Below are positions 27,412-37,303 of a stretch of 46,169 nt of DNA, one piece after another. The stretch is taken from positions 1-46,169 of the forward strand of contig CAMNCY010000003.1 of NCBI GenBank assembly GCA_946534785.1, in the 5' to 3' direction. Origin of the DNA: an uncultured Lachnospiraceae bacterium (lineage in GTDB: Bacteria > Bacillota > Clostridia > Lachnospirales > Lachnospiraceae). The notes beneath the pieces were generated by a model that was given only the letters and a program-made list of their open reading frames with translations, had not been told where the DNA came from and made no database searches. How positions within the stretch are numbered: the first letter of the stretch is position 1; each line of letters starts with the position of its first letter. The position numbers and the translations under genes are program-made.

Positions 27412-29673
27412 TTACTCCAAAATGATTGTCTTCTCAACCGGAACGGCAGGAAGGAAGGGCGCGGTCTTCATATGTTTTCCATCCGTCCATACCGTGATCT
27501 CCCCGCAGTCCTTCGTGCACAGGATCCGCTCCCGGGGCGTCCCGTCTCTTTCCAGTCTTTCCAGGAGTGCCCTGTGGGGATGTCCGTAGGGATTGTTCCT
27601 CCCTGCCATGATCACCGCGGTATCGGCATCCGCAAGCTCCAGGAAGGCATCGCAGGTGGAGCCGCTGCTTCCGTGGTGTGCGGCCTTCAGGCAGGTAAGC
27701 CTTATCGTGCCATCCTTCCCTGCGTTTGAAAATGCGTTTTCTTCCTGTTTAAGATACCGGATAAGCGCCAGTTCCCCTTCTCCTTCGAGGTCTCCTGTTA
27801 AAAGCGCCGAAAACCTTCCGTACCGAAGTCCCACAACGCAGGATCCTTCATTGGCGGAAAGGTACGTTCCCTTTCTCTTTGGGTGCAGGACATACAGGTC
27901 TGCGCCTCCCAGATGGATCTCATCCCCGGCTGCCGTATGGAAAACAGGGATCCCCGCGGCCTTGGCGGCACTTTCAAGGCGCGCATAATTCTCCCCCCGC
28001 TCTTCTTCCGCGATATCCGGTAAAAGAAGCCTCCTTACCCGGACCGGAGCCCCCTCATCCTCCAGAAGCTCTGCCAGCGCGCTGCAGTGGTCCGTATCTT
28101 CATGGGAAAGTATGGCACAGTCGATCTTCTGTACGCCGTAATACTGAAGAAGCGGCAGGAGCCGGTATTTGTAAAGGTGCTTCTGGTCCGAGCTTCCGCA
28201 GTCCACCAGGATGTTCCTGCCGCCTGCGCAGATCAGGATCCCGTCGCCCTGCCCCACGTCCATGAAATGGATCGAAAGGCCGTAGGAAAGATCCGCCGTA
28301 AGGAAAAAGACACAGGCGGAAAGCCAGACGCACCGAAGGACCTTTGGGTATGCTTTCCGGAAGGCTGCGGGGATCAGAAGAAGCAGCAGGTAGACCCCTG
28401 CCTGCCAGAGGGGCCGGAAGCCGCAGACACAGGTATTTCCCGGAATCCCCTTCTGAATGGAACAGGCAGCATAATAGAAATAGAGGACGATCCGGACAAC
28501 GATGCCGGCCGCCCTGCCGGCAGGGACAAAGAACGCCCCCAGGATCAGCGCCGCCATGCCGCCTGTCACGGCCATGCCCATCAGCGGGATCACGGCAAGA
28601 TTCAGGAGAACGGAAAAGGCCGGGAACGTTCCGTAGGACCTGAGGCTCACGGGAAGTGTCATAAGCGGCACACAGAAGGCCTTTCCGACTCTGCCGGGCA
28701 GAAGGTCCGAAAGCAGCGCGATGCCCAGAACGGCGCCGAAGGAGAACAGGAAACCGGGGTGATCCAGAAAGGCCGGCTCCTGCAGGATCAGGAGAATGCC
28801 GGCGGCCGAAAGCGCCGTCAGAAGGTCATAGGTCCTCCCGAGGGCCAGGGCGCCCATACGGATCGCAAACATGAAGATGGCGCGAAGGGCCGATACGCTC
28901 ATGCCCGTCATCTTTCCGTAAAGGAGCATGACAAGGACGGCAAGGGTCCCGGCAAAAGGCGGCGGAATGCAAAGGACCAGCCCTCCTTTTCCGGTGCTTT
29001 CGGGAAGCGGGACGGCGATCTTTCGAAGAAGGGAATACAGTCCCGCACCCAGAAGAGATATATGGAGTCCCGAGATCGCAAGGACATGGATGATCCCGCT
29101 CCCCGCGTACAGGTCCTTGAGGTCATCATCAAGAAAGCCCTTCTCACCGAGAAGAACGGCTTTCATGACTGCCGCATCTTTCCCCGGCAGGCAGTTGTCC
29201 AGTATGTCCGCGCTTTTTCGCCTGAACCGGTAAAGTCTCTCTCCCAGAAGATCCCGGGAGGGGCCGGTCTGCGTGATCTTCGCATTCCGGATCTGATAGG
29301 CATAATGCAGGATGTGGTAATACTGACGGCTGTCAAACTCGCCGTGATTGGTCGCTTCCGGAAAACAGGAAAGATTTCCCTCTACGGTGACCGGCGATCC
29401 CACCGGCACTGTGTCGGCTTCCGGTCCTCCATGGACCAGGACCCGGTCCTTTGTTCCGGCACCGGGCAGGTCCGCCCGGACATGGGAAACGGTCAGGAGC
29501 ACCTCCTCGTCCCCGCCTTTTTGTTTCCTCTCCTTGGAAGAAACGATGCCGCGGATGCATACCTGCCTGCGGTCGCAGGATGCAAAGGAGGGGATCCCGG
29601 GCGGCATGAGCCGCTGCAGGATCCATACAGCTGTCAGAAAGACCAGTGCCGCAAAGCACAGGGGTCTTTTCAT
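27412..29673 (-). CDS. comEC: DNA internalization-related competence protein ComEC/Rec2
   Basis: HVLAISGLHISLLGAGLYSLLRK (ComEC core) and metallo-beta-lactamase domain FMDVGQGDGILICAGGRNILVDCGSSD...LSHEDTDHCSALAE. Confidence 0.94.
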   Translation of the reverse strand: MKRPLCFAALVFLTAVWILQRLMPPGIPSFASCDRRQVCIRGIVSSKERKQKGGDEEVLLTVSHVRADLPGAGTKDRVLVHGGPEADTVPVGSPVTVEGNLSCFPEATNHGEFDSRQYYHILHYAYQIRNAKITQTGPSRDLLGERLYRFRRKSADILDNCLPGKDAAVMKAVLLGEKGFLDDDLKDLYAGSGIIHVLAISGLHISLLGAGLYSLLRKIAVPLPESTGKGGLVLCIPPPFAGTLAVLVMLLYGKMTGMSVSALRAIFMFAIRMGALALGRTYDLLTALSAAGILLILQEPAFLDHPGFLFSFGAVLGIALLSDLLPGRVGKAFCVPLMTLPVSLRSYGTFPAFSVLLNLAVIPLMGMAVTGGMAALILGAFFVPAGRAAGIVVRIVLYFYYAACSIQKGIPGNTCVCGFRPLWQAGVYLLLLLIPAAFRKAYPKVLRCVWLSACVFFLTADLSYGLSIHFMDVGQGDGILICAGGRNILVDCGSSDQKHLYKYRLLPLLQYYGVQKIDCAILSHEDTDHCSALAELLEDEGAPVRVRRLLLPDIAEEERGENYARLESAAKAAGIPVFHTAAGDEIHLGGADLYVLHPKRKGTYLSANEGSCVVGLRYGRFSALLTGDLEGEGELALIRYLKQEENAFSNAGKDGTIRLTCLKAAHHGSSGSTCDAFLELADADTAVIMAGRNNPYGHPHRALLERLERDGTPRERILCTKDCGEITVWTDGKHMKTAPFLPAVPVEKTIILE

Positions 29674-29697
29674 ATGGATGTGACAAACTCCTTATGA

Positions 29698-30672
29698 TCA
29701 GTCTTCCGCTTCTCCCTCCACAACGGTCAGGTTGCGTTCGAAGACGGTCTGCAGATTGGCGATCTCCATGAAATTCACGGAGGTATTGCCTTCAACGGAG
29801 ATCTGGACCCGGGAGACTGTCCCGAGTTCGATCAGAGAATTGACAAGAGAATATACGGCCACCTGGGGCGTGACCTTATAGGGCTGGATCAGGAACGAGC
29901 TGTCCAGGTTCACATAACATACCCCGTCGCGCGTCGTTACATTCAGCACCTTAGTGTCCGGATTCAGCGCGGGATACACCGCATTGCTGTTGGGCCCTTT
30001 GAGCACCTGCTCGACGACAAGGCGCTCCAGGGCAACGTTGCTGTTATAGACCACGTTCCGGTACGTGTCCACCAGCCTGTCTCCCGTTTCATTTGCAAAA
30101 TACAGGTGCAGGCGGATCCTTTCGTAATTGCTGATCTCGTTCCCGGAGCTGCTGATGAACTGGTCCGCCGTCATACCGACGCCCGGCGCCCCGTTCTCAT
30201 CCGGAAGGGCCTGTCCCGCTGCCGTGATGAGTACGCTCCCCACCTCGTCAAGCTGGCACATGGTATTAACGATCGCTGCCCTGGTAAGGATCTCCAGGAT
30301 CGGATCCAGTTCCAGGTACTCCTGCGACATATCGATCGTCAGCCGCCCTTCCACCAGCTGCCAGGACTGCACGGTAAAGCCCGCGATCGGAGGAAGGAGC
30401 TGCACGTTCCCTTCGGCCGGTGAAGAAAGCTCTTCTTCGAACAGGCCGATCATCTCCTCCGCATCCCCTGTATCCTCTCCGCGGAAGGTCACCGGTACGA
30501 TGGTCGTGGCCGCCTTGTTCAGGTAATACAGACGGTATCCGTTCTCCTCCGGCGCCGCAGAAGCACAGGCAGTACAAAGGAAAAGCATCACCAGCAGCGC
30601 TCCCGTAAGAAGGAGCGCTCCGGAAAGCTTTCTTCCCCGGTATGAAATTGTCCTATTATCCGCTAATTTCAT
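29698..30672 (-). CDS. GerMN domain-containing lipoprotein
   Basis: Signal peptide with LFLCTAC lipobox-like motif; two GerMN-like repeats (YRLYYLNKAATTIVPV..., IRLHLYFANETGDRLVDTYRNV). Confidence 0.82.
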   Translation of the reverse strand: MKLADNRTISYRGRKLSGALLLTGALLVMLFLCTACASAAPEENGYRLYYLNKAATTIVPVTFRGEDTGDAEEMIGLFEEELSSPAEGNVQLLPPIAGFTVQSWQLVEGRLTIDMSQEYLELDPILEILTRAAIVNTMCQLDEVGSVLITAAGQALPDENGAPGVGMTADQFISSSGNEISNYERIRLHLYFANETGDRLVDTYRNVVYNSNVALERLVVEQVLKGPNSNAVYPALNPDTKVLNVTTRDGVCYVNLDSSFLIQPYKVTPQVAVYSLVNSLIELGTVSRVQISVEGNTSVNFMEIANLQTVFERNLTVVEGEAED

Positions 30673-30677
30673 AAACC

Positions 30678-32171
30678 TCAGCTCTGGACCGGAATGTAAT
30701 TCAGGGGAACCGTGACCGTAAACACGGTGCCGGTCCCTTCCTCACTCTTGACTTCGATCGTCCCCTTATGGAGAAGAACGGCACTCTTTGCAATGGAAAG
30801 GCCGAGGCCCGTACCGCCGATCTCTCTCGAGCGGGACTTGTCGACCCGGTAGAATCTCTCGAAGATCCTGCCGACCGATTCCGCCGGGATGCCGGGGCCG
30901 GTATCCTCCACCGTAACGATCAGGTTCTTATGGTCCGAATCGATCGTAACGGTCACTCTTCCGTGCTCTTTGTTATACTTGACGGCATTCTCGATGAGGT
31001 TCGAGAACACCATCGTCATCTTCACTTCATCGATCTCCGCCGTCACCTCACGCTCCGAGACGAGCACCAGTTCGATATCTCTGGGCTGTGCCAGGGGACG
31101 CATCCTTTTCAGCAGGATCTCGACCAGTTCGTTGATATTGACCGCCTTGACATTCATGGTGACCTTGCGCCGGTCCATGCGGGCAAGGCTCAAAAGCTCC
31201 TGGATCATGCGGTTTTCCCGGTCCAGTTCGTTGTTGATGTCCTGCAGGAATTCACGGTACATTTCCGGCGGAACGCCGTCGCCCTGCTGCAGAAGCGAAT
31301 CTGCCAGGACCTTCATGGAAGTCATCGGCGTCTTCAGCTCATGGGACACGTTGGAAACGAATTCCTGACGGGATTCATCCAGAGCCCGCATTCTCCCCAG
31401 GACCTGGTTGAAGGCATCCACGATATGCTCGGTCTCCAGATAGTCGTTGGCCGTAACGGGACGGCTGGTATAGCCCGCCTGCACATCCGCGATCGCACGG
31501 GTCAGCTTGTCAAAGGGACGAAGAAGCCCGCCGGATGCCAGGATGGCGATGGCGAATACCACAAGGACGACCACGATCTGCATCAGGCTGGCCCTGCGGC
31601 CCAGGTTCTCTATCGTGGCCATGATCGAATCCGTGGAAATACTGCCCAGGATAACACCTCTTACGTGCTCCTCCGCCGTATCGCGCGGTCCCAGATAGTC
31701 TCCGCTTTCCAGGGATGCCGTTTCCACGATCGGGATGACCATCTCGATGAAGCCTTCCTTTTTCCGGTAACGCGAAGAGATCCCATTGCTCCCGTAACGG
31801 AGGCATTTGACGACATCCTCGGAAACGACCGTCTTGCCGGTCGCCATTTCGTAGGTGTCCTTGATGACCCGGAGCTTGTCGTCGATGACAAGGACTCTTC
31901 CGTCATAGAAGGAGGAGAACTGTGCAAGCTCCGCATTCACGACGGCCGAATCCGGCGTGCCCAGGTAATCGTACGTGATAAGGTGATTTGCAAGGATCCG
32001 GAGCTGGGTCTGGGCTTCTGATGTGCGCACGTTGACGACCCTGCTCTCATAGTTGGAAAGGATCCCGTACCGGAGGATGATCCCCGGTATGGATCCGATA
32101 AGAAACATGATAATGAAGATTCGGAACTTCAGGCTCCGAAGAATCGGAATTTTACTTAATAAAACAGCCAT
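30678..32171 (-). CDS. HAMP-domain sensor histidine kinase (WalK/PhoR-like)
   Basis: FVSNVSHELKTPMTSMKVLADSLL H-box, NAVKYNKEHG N-box, VEDTGPGIPAESVGRIFERFYRVDKSRSREIGGTGLGLSI. Confidence 0.93.
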   Translation of the reverse strand: MAVLLSKIPILRSLKFRIFIIMFLIGSIPGIILRYGILSNYESRVVNVRTSEAQTQLRILANHLITYDYLGTPDSAVVNAELAQFSSFYDGRVLVIDDKLRVIKDTYEMATGKTVVSEDVVKCLRYGSNGISSRYRKKEGFIEMVIPIVETASLESGDYLGPRDTAEEHVRGVILGSISTDSIMATIENLGRRASLMQIVVVLVVFAIAILASGGLLRPFDKLTRAIADVQAGYTSRPVTANDYLETEHIVDAFNQVLGRMRALDESRQEFVSNVSHELKTPMTSMKVLADSLLQQGDGVPPEMYREFLQDINNELDRENRMIQELLSLARMDRRKVTMNVKAVNINELVEILLKRMRPLAQPRDIELVLVSEREVTAEIDEVKMTMVFSNLIENAVKYNKEHGRVTVTIDSDHKNLIVTVEDTGPGIPAESVGRIFERFYRVDKSRSREIGGTGLGLSIAKSAVLLHKGTIEVKSEEGTGTVFTVTVPLNYIPVQS

Positions 32172-32174
32172 ATC

Positions 32175-32870
32175 TCAGCTGCGATGCTCCTGATAATAAT
32201 ATCCTACGCCCCACTTTGTCTGCACATAGCGAGGCTCGGAGGGACTCGGCTCGATCTTCTCGCGAAGACGCCGTACATGTACGTCAACGGTCCTCTCATC
32301 TCCGGTATTGTCGCTCCCCCAGATCAGCTTCAGGAGCTTCGCCCTGTCAAAGACCTTGCCGGGATGGGAAACGAGGAATTCCAGGAGTTCGAACTCCTTG
32401 GAGGTAAGACCGACCTCCCTGCCGGCGATATAGAGGCGCCGGTTCTCCTTGTCCAGCTTCAGGTCTCCGCTTTCGATGACATTCTCCTCCTGGCGGCTTT
32501 CCTTTGCGGAAACACGCCGCAGGATCGCCTTGATCCTAGCCTTGACTTCCAGGATGTTGAAGGGCTTGGTGATGTAGTCGTCCGCGCCGTACTCCAGGCC
32601 GAGGATCTTATCCATATCCTCGCCCTTCGCCGTCAGCATGATGACCGGAACATCCGAAAACTCGCGGATCTGCTGGCATACCTCCAGACCGCTTATTTTG
32701 GGGAGCATAAGATCCAGGAGAACGATGTCATACCGGTTCTGCCGGACCATTTCCAGGCCCTCTTCTCCGTCATAGGCCGCGTCCACTTCGTAATTGTCCT
32801 GTTCCAGGCTGAAGCGAAGGCCCTTTACGATCAGTTTTTCATCATCGACGACCAGAATCTTCTTTCCCAT
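32175..32870 (-). CDS. OmpR-family response regulator (WalR/PhoP-like)
   Basis: KKILVVDDEKLIVKGLRFSLEQDNY...DIVLLDLMLPKISG...winged helix RTVDVHVRRLREKIEPSPSEPRYVQTKWGVGYYY. Confidence 0.94.
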   Translation of the reverse strand: MGKKILVVDDEKLIVKGLRFSLEQDNYEVDAAYDGEEGLEMVRQNRYDIVLLDLMLPKISGLEVCQQIREFSDVPVIMLTAKGEDMDKILGLEYGADDYITKPFNILEVKARIKAILRRVSAKESRQEENVIESGDLKLDKENRRLYIAGREVGLTSKEFELLEFLVSHPGKVFDRAKLLKLIWGSDNTGDERTVDVHVRRLREKIEPSPSEPRYVQTKWGVGYYYQEHRS

Positions 32871-32926
32871 TTGCTACCTGCCATCCGTATAAGCTGTACC
32901 TGCCATGCACGCGTGTGCGTTTTCCG

Positions 32927-33595
32927 TCAGCGTCCCGTGCATATCCTGTCCCTGATCTTTTCGTAAGCGCCCTGTTTGATGCCGCTCACCTGCATGATCT
33001 CTTCCGGCGAGGAAAAACCGTGATGCTCTTCCCTGTAGGAAAGGATCGCATCCGCCCTGCTCGTCCCGATCCCGGGAAGGAGCATGAGCGTCTCCTTATC
33101 CGCCGTATTGATATTGATCCTTCCGTCCTGCTCCCCGGATGAAATGCTTCCGTCATCCGCGTAAACTCCCTGCTCCTGCTCCTCGCCCAGATACGGGATC
33201 CGGACCCGGACGCCGTCCGTAAGAAGCTGCGCCTGGTTGACGGCATCGGCGTCCGCTTCTTCCAGAAGCCCGCCTGCCAGCTCCACCGCTTCGAAGATCC
33301 TGCTGCCTTCCGGAAGCAGGTACACGCCGGGCTCCCGCACGGCACCGCACAGATAGACGTAGATCTTTGCCGGCTCCTGCACGGGCGCATCAGACTCCGA
33401 AAGCACCGGCACGCTTTCCGTATCCTGCGCTCCGGCGCTCATCCGCGTTTTTTCCTCCTTTTCGGAAGCATCCGCATAAGAAGACTCCTGCGGCGAACGG
33501 ATGACCAGCGTATCCGAACCTCCGCAGGCAGAAAAGCCAAGGCATACGACTGCCACCGTAATGCCGAGAAGGATCATACCGACCCTGTTTTCCAT
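32927..33595 (-). CDS. comEA: ComEA family helix-hairpin-helix DNA-binding protein (SLBB + HhH)
   Basis: KIYVYLCGAVREPGVYLLPEGSRIFEAVELAGGL (SLBB) and ININTADKETLMLLPGIGTSRADAILSYREEHHGFSSPEEIMQVSGI (HhH). Confidence 0.92.
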   Translation of the reverse strand: MENRVGMILLGITVAVVCLGFSACGGSDTLVIRSPQESSYADASEKEEKTRMSAGAQDTESVPVLSESDAPVQEPAKIYVYLCGAVREPGVYLLPEGSRIFEAVELAGGLLEEADADAVNQAQLLTDGVRVRIPYLGEEQEQGVYADDGSISSGEQDGRININTADKETLMLLPGIGTSRADAILSYREEHHGFSSPEEIMQVSGIKQGAYEKIRDRICTGR

Positions 33596-33725
33596 AACGG
33601 ACCTCCTCTCTGTTCCCCGGCCTTAAAAAGCCGGGAACAATGCCGTGAAGGCCCCGTCATGCATGTAATATTCTATCCCAAACCGCCGCCGGATTCAACA
33701 ATCCGTCCCCGGTTTCGGGCCGTTA

Positions 33726-35090
33726 TCAGTCGCCGCCCGTAAGCTCCGCCGCGATATCCACGGGCTCCGGGTCCTCAAGCTTCGGCACCTCGATGTCCGT
33801 TCCCGAGATCTGCACGAACATCTGCTCCGTCAGTTCCCGGAGCGTCTCATTGGCGTCCGCTCCTCTCCAGATCCTGGAGAAGGCGTTCTCGAGAAGCAGC
33901 CAGAAATTGCTGCATTCCCGCAGCTTCGTGATCGGAATGGAGTCCTCGTAAGCCTCCATGAAGCCGTTCATGTGCCTGTCTTCATAGGGATAGGTCCTCT
34001 GGGCGCAGGGCTTGCCCGTCATTTCGTAGAATCTTCCGATATGGCTGTAGAGCATGTAGCGCGCGAAGCGGTGGGCCGCCTCCTGCTCTTCGGAATATCC
34101 GTTGACGGCAATGCACTGGGTCACGGACATGGTCTTGGTAAGAAGGTCCTGGGTCAGCTCCGGGATCCGGACGACGCCGTAGTCCACCTGGGAAGCGCCG
34201 GATGCCACCTTGTCCCGGATCGTCCTGACCGCATCCGAGGTCGCGACGGTGAATACGATCCTGCCTGCCGCAAAATCGTCGATCACGCTCCCGTAGTCGT
34301 CGTTCTCCGCATCAACGGAAAAATATGTGTTCAGCTGCTGGTAGACCTTCAGGCACTGGATCGCATTTTCGGAATAGATGAGGATATCATCGTGGTCATC
34401 CCCGCAGGGACCGCCCATGTTGATATAGTTCCCCACAAAATAGTAATTGTAGAAAATATCGCCGACGTCCCACTTGAAGACGTCCGTTACCTGTTCCGGC
34501 GCGTTGAAGCTGTTCGCCAGCCGGATGACGTCCAGCATCGAGTGCGGCACCGTCTCCTCCAGGCTCTTTCCCGCCGTGTCCGCCATCTGCTGCAGGTACT
34601 CCTTATTGTACAGGAAGGCCGCCGTTTCATAGCTGAGGGGATAGGCGATGTATTTTCCCTTGTAGCTGACGGCATCCAGTGCGGGACCGGGATAGGTGAT
34701 CCCGTCCTCGAAATGGTTCACGTCCTCCACCTCGGAGGTAAGGCCTGCCATCGCCGCCCTCTCCAGGGAATCATTGGTGATGATATACAGGTCCGGGAAC
34801 TCCTCGTCTCCCGTGGACGCCCGGTAGATCTTCTCGAAATAATCGGCGTCGTCGATCAGCCTCGGTTCCACGCGGTAGCGGCTGTCCGTCCGGTTGAAGG
34901 CCACGGCCGTATCCCGCAGGTAATCCGTGAGGTTCGCATCCGTATACCACAGATCCAGTGTTGTTTTACGCGAAAAAAGGGATCCCGAACTTTGCCCGGT
35001 CTCCCCGCCTGATAATATGGAAATACCGATCAGCGCCGCCAGCAGCACAAGGGCTGCCAGGGCGGAGAACAGTCTTTTTCTGTAATTCAT
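33726..35090 (-). CDS. Extracellular solute-binding family protein (sugar-type)
   Basis: N-terminal hydrophobic segment then TTLDLWYTDANLTDYLRDTAVAFNRTDSRYRVEPRLID..., typical family 1 SBP layout. Confidence 0.78.
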   Translation of the reverse strand: MNYRKRLFSALAALVLLAALIGISILSGGETGQSSGSLFSRKTTLDLWYTDANLTDYLRDTAVAFNRTDSRYRVEPRLIDDADYFEKIYRASTGDEEFPDLYIITNDSLERAAMAGLTSEVEDVNHFEDGITYPGPALDAVSYKGKYIAYPLSYETAAFLYNKEYLQQMADTAGKSLEETVPHSMLDVIRLANSFNAPEQVTDVFKWDVGDIFYNYYFVGNYINMGGPCGDDHDDILIYSENAIQCLKVYQQLNTYFSVDAENDDYGSVIDDFAAGRIVFTVATSDAVRTIRDKVASGASQVDYGVVRIPELTQDLLTKTMSVTQCIAVNGYSEEQEAAHRFARYMLYSHIGRFYEMTGKPCAQRTYPYEDRHMNGFMEAYEDSIPITKLRECSNFWLLLENAFSRIWRGADANETLRELTEQMFVQISGTDIEVPKLEDPEPVDIAAELTGGD

Positions 35091-35134
35091 TCCGTTACTG
35101 ATCCTTTGGCTCCGCAGTACCCGGATGCGCTTTC

Positions 35135-36334
35135 CTATACTTCCGCAAGGACGCTGTCCAGGATCGCGGTCATTTCGTCAATGTCGTCTTTCGTCACCAC
35201 AAGAGGCGGAACGAAACGCAGGATATTGCTTCCCGCATTGATCAGGATAAGTCCCCGGTCCATGCCTTTGATGATGATGTCCGAAACGGGCCTGTCGAAG
35301 ACAAGGCCCTGCATAAGGCCTCTTCCCCTGCGCTCCGTAATGAAGGGATACCTGTCGGCAAGCGCCTGGAGTTTTTCCTCCAGATAGGGGGCCGTTTCCC
35401 TTACATGCTCTATTATATGGTCCTTTTCATATAATTCAAGGACTTTGCAGACTGCCGCACAGGCGAAGGGATTTCCGCCGTAGGTCGTACCGTGGTCGCC
35501 GGCCTTCAGACTGTTTTGCCCTACTTCTTCCGTCATCAGGAAGGCGCCGACGGGAACACCGCAGCCAAGGGCCTTGGCGCTTGTCATGATGTCCGGCCGG
35601 ATCCCGTATTTCTGCCAGGCGTACATATAGCCGGTCCTGCCCATGCCGCACTGGATCTCGTCGAAGATCAGGAGTGCGCCGTTCTCATCGCAGAGCCTGC
35701 GTACGCCCCTAAGGAACTCCTCCGTAGCAGGCGTAAGTCCGCCCTCGCCCTGGACAGGCTCCAGGATAACGGCTGCCGTATCCTTTGTGATCAGCGCTTC
35801 CACAGAGGAAAGATCGTTGAACGCCGCGAATTTCACGCTTCCCGGCATCCTTCCGTAATTCTCCCGGTAGTGGGCATTGCCGGTGACCGAAAGTGCGCCG
35901 TAGGTGCGTCCGTGGAAGGAATGCTCCATGGCGATCACATCATGCTCGCCGCTCCCCTTGACCGTGTTCGCATATTTGACGGCCGCCTTCAGGGCGCCCT
36001 CCACGGCCTCCGCGCCGGAATTGGTGAAAAAGACCCGGTCCATGCCGGATACCTTCTTCAGAAGGCCCGCCGCTTTAATCGCAGGCTCGTTGTAGAAATA
36101 GTTGGAGGTGTGCAGGACCTTGTCGATCTGGGCCTTTAAGGCATCGTTGTATTCCCGGTTCCCGTAGCCCAGGGCAAAGACCGCGATGCCCGCCACAAAG
36201 TCAAGGTACCGCTTGCCGTTCACATCATACAAAGACACGCCTTCGCCCCGGTCCAGTACGATCTGGTACCGGTTGTAGGTGTGCAGAAGATCCTTTTCCG
36301 CCTGCTCGATCAGCGCTTTCATCTTATCCGCCAT
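35135..36334 (-). CDS. argD: Acetylornithine aminotransferase
   Basis: [16 protein letters not shown]...[21 protein letters not shown]...[44 protein letters not shown]. Confidence 0.94.
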   Translation of the reverse strand: MADKMKALIEQAEKDLLHTYNRYQIVLDRGEGVSLYDVNGKRYLDFVAGIAVFALGYGNREYNDALKAQIDKVLHTSNYFYNEPAIKAAGLLKKVSGMDRVFFTNSGAEAVEGALKAAVKYANTVKGSGEHDVIAMEHSFHGRTYGALSVTGNAHYRENYGRMPGSVKFAAFNDLSSVEALITKDTAAVILEPVQGEGGLTPATEEFLRGVRRLCDENGALLIFDEIQCGMGRTGYMYAWQKYGIRPDIMTSAKALGCGVPVGAFLMTEEVGQNSLKAGDHGTTYGGNPFACAAVCKVLELYEKDHIIEHVRETAPYLEEKLQALADRYPFITERRGRGLMQGLVFDRPVSDIIIKGMDRGLILINAGSNILRFVPPLVVTKDDIDEMTAILDSVLAEV

Positions 36335-36361
36335 GGATCTGTTCCTCCGATTTTCCCTGTC

Positions 36362-37279
36362 TTACTGCGCCTTTTCCGCCGTCTGGTTCACATCGTCCAG
36401 AAGGTCCGCATCATTGTAGAACATCGTTCCGTTGCCCTTGTTGGTAAAGATCTCCAGAAGGATGCTGTGCGGGATGCGTCCGTCCAGGATATGGACCCTG
36501 TTGACGCCGCCCCGTACGGCTTCCGTACAGTTGGAGAGCTTCGGCAGCATACCGCCGCCGATCATGCCGCCCGAGATCAGGTGCTCCGCTTCCGTGCAGC
36601 TGATCCTGGAGATAAAGGAAGACTTATCGTTGAAGTCGCGGTACAGGCCTTCCACATCGGTCAGATAGACCAGCTTATCGGCGCCTACCGCCGTTGCGAT
36701 GGCACAGGCGGCTTCATCCGCATTGATGTTGTAGGTGGCAAAATCCTCCCCGAGGCCGATGGGTGCGACAATGGGAAGATAATCCTTCTCCAGAAGGTCA
36801 TAGAGGATTCTCGGCCGGACCTTGGTGATCTCCCCGACAAAGCCGATGTCCTGTCCGCCGGACAGACGCTTCTTCGCGGTCAGGAGCCTTCCGTCCTTGC
36901 CGCTTACGGAAACGGCTTTGACGCCCAGCTCTTCGACCATCGTGACCAGGTCCTTGGAGACCTTCCCCAGGACCATCTCGGCGATCTCCATGGTCGCGGC
37001 ATCCGTGACCCGGAGGCCTCCTACGAACTTTGCCTCATTGCCGGTCTTTTCGACCCATGAGGAAATGGCCTTGCCGCCGCCGTGGACGATGATGGGCTTG
37101 AAGCCGACCAGCTTCAGAAGGGTAACGTCCTTGATGACGTTTCTCTGCAGCTGCGGGTCCGTCATGGCGCTTCCGCCGTATTTTACGACAATGATCTTTC
37201 TGTTGAACTTCTGGATATAGGGCAGCGCCTCGATCAGGACCTCTGCCTTTTTCTGTGCTTCCAGCTGATATTCATTCAT
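36362..37279 (-). CDS. argB: Acetylglutamate kinase
   Basis: [48 protein letters not shown]. Confidence 0.96.
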   Translation of the reverse strand: MNEYQLEAQKKAEVLIEALPYIQKFNRKIIVVKYGGSAMTDPQLQRNVIKDVTLLKLVGFKPIIVHGGGKAISSWVEKTGNEAKFVGGLRVTDAATMEIAEMVLGKVSKDLVTMVEELGVKAVSVSGKDGRLLTAKKRLSGGQDIGFVGEITKVRPRILYDLLEKDYLPIVAPIGLGEDFATYNINADEAACAIATAVGADKLVYLTDVEGLYRDFNDKSSFISRISCTEAEHLISGGMIGGGMLPKLSNCTEAVRGGVNRVHILDGRIPHSILLEIFTNKGNGTMFYNDADLLDDVNQTAEKAQ

Positions 37280-37303
37280 TCCGGTCCATCCTTTCCTTCC
37301 GTA

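Noticed and set aside
28087-29697. 536-aa ORF antisense to comEC
   Set aside because: Low-complexity, charged/Gly-Arg-rich shadow translation; comEC frame is clearly the coding one.
30768-32021. 417-aa plus-strand ORF opposite the histidine kinase
   Set aside because: Antisense shadow; histidine kinase motifs lie on the minus strand.
33615-33650. GTTCCCCGGC/GCCGGGAAC inverted repeat as a terminator
   Set aside because: No T-tract on the correct side on either strand; function unclear.
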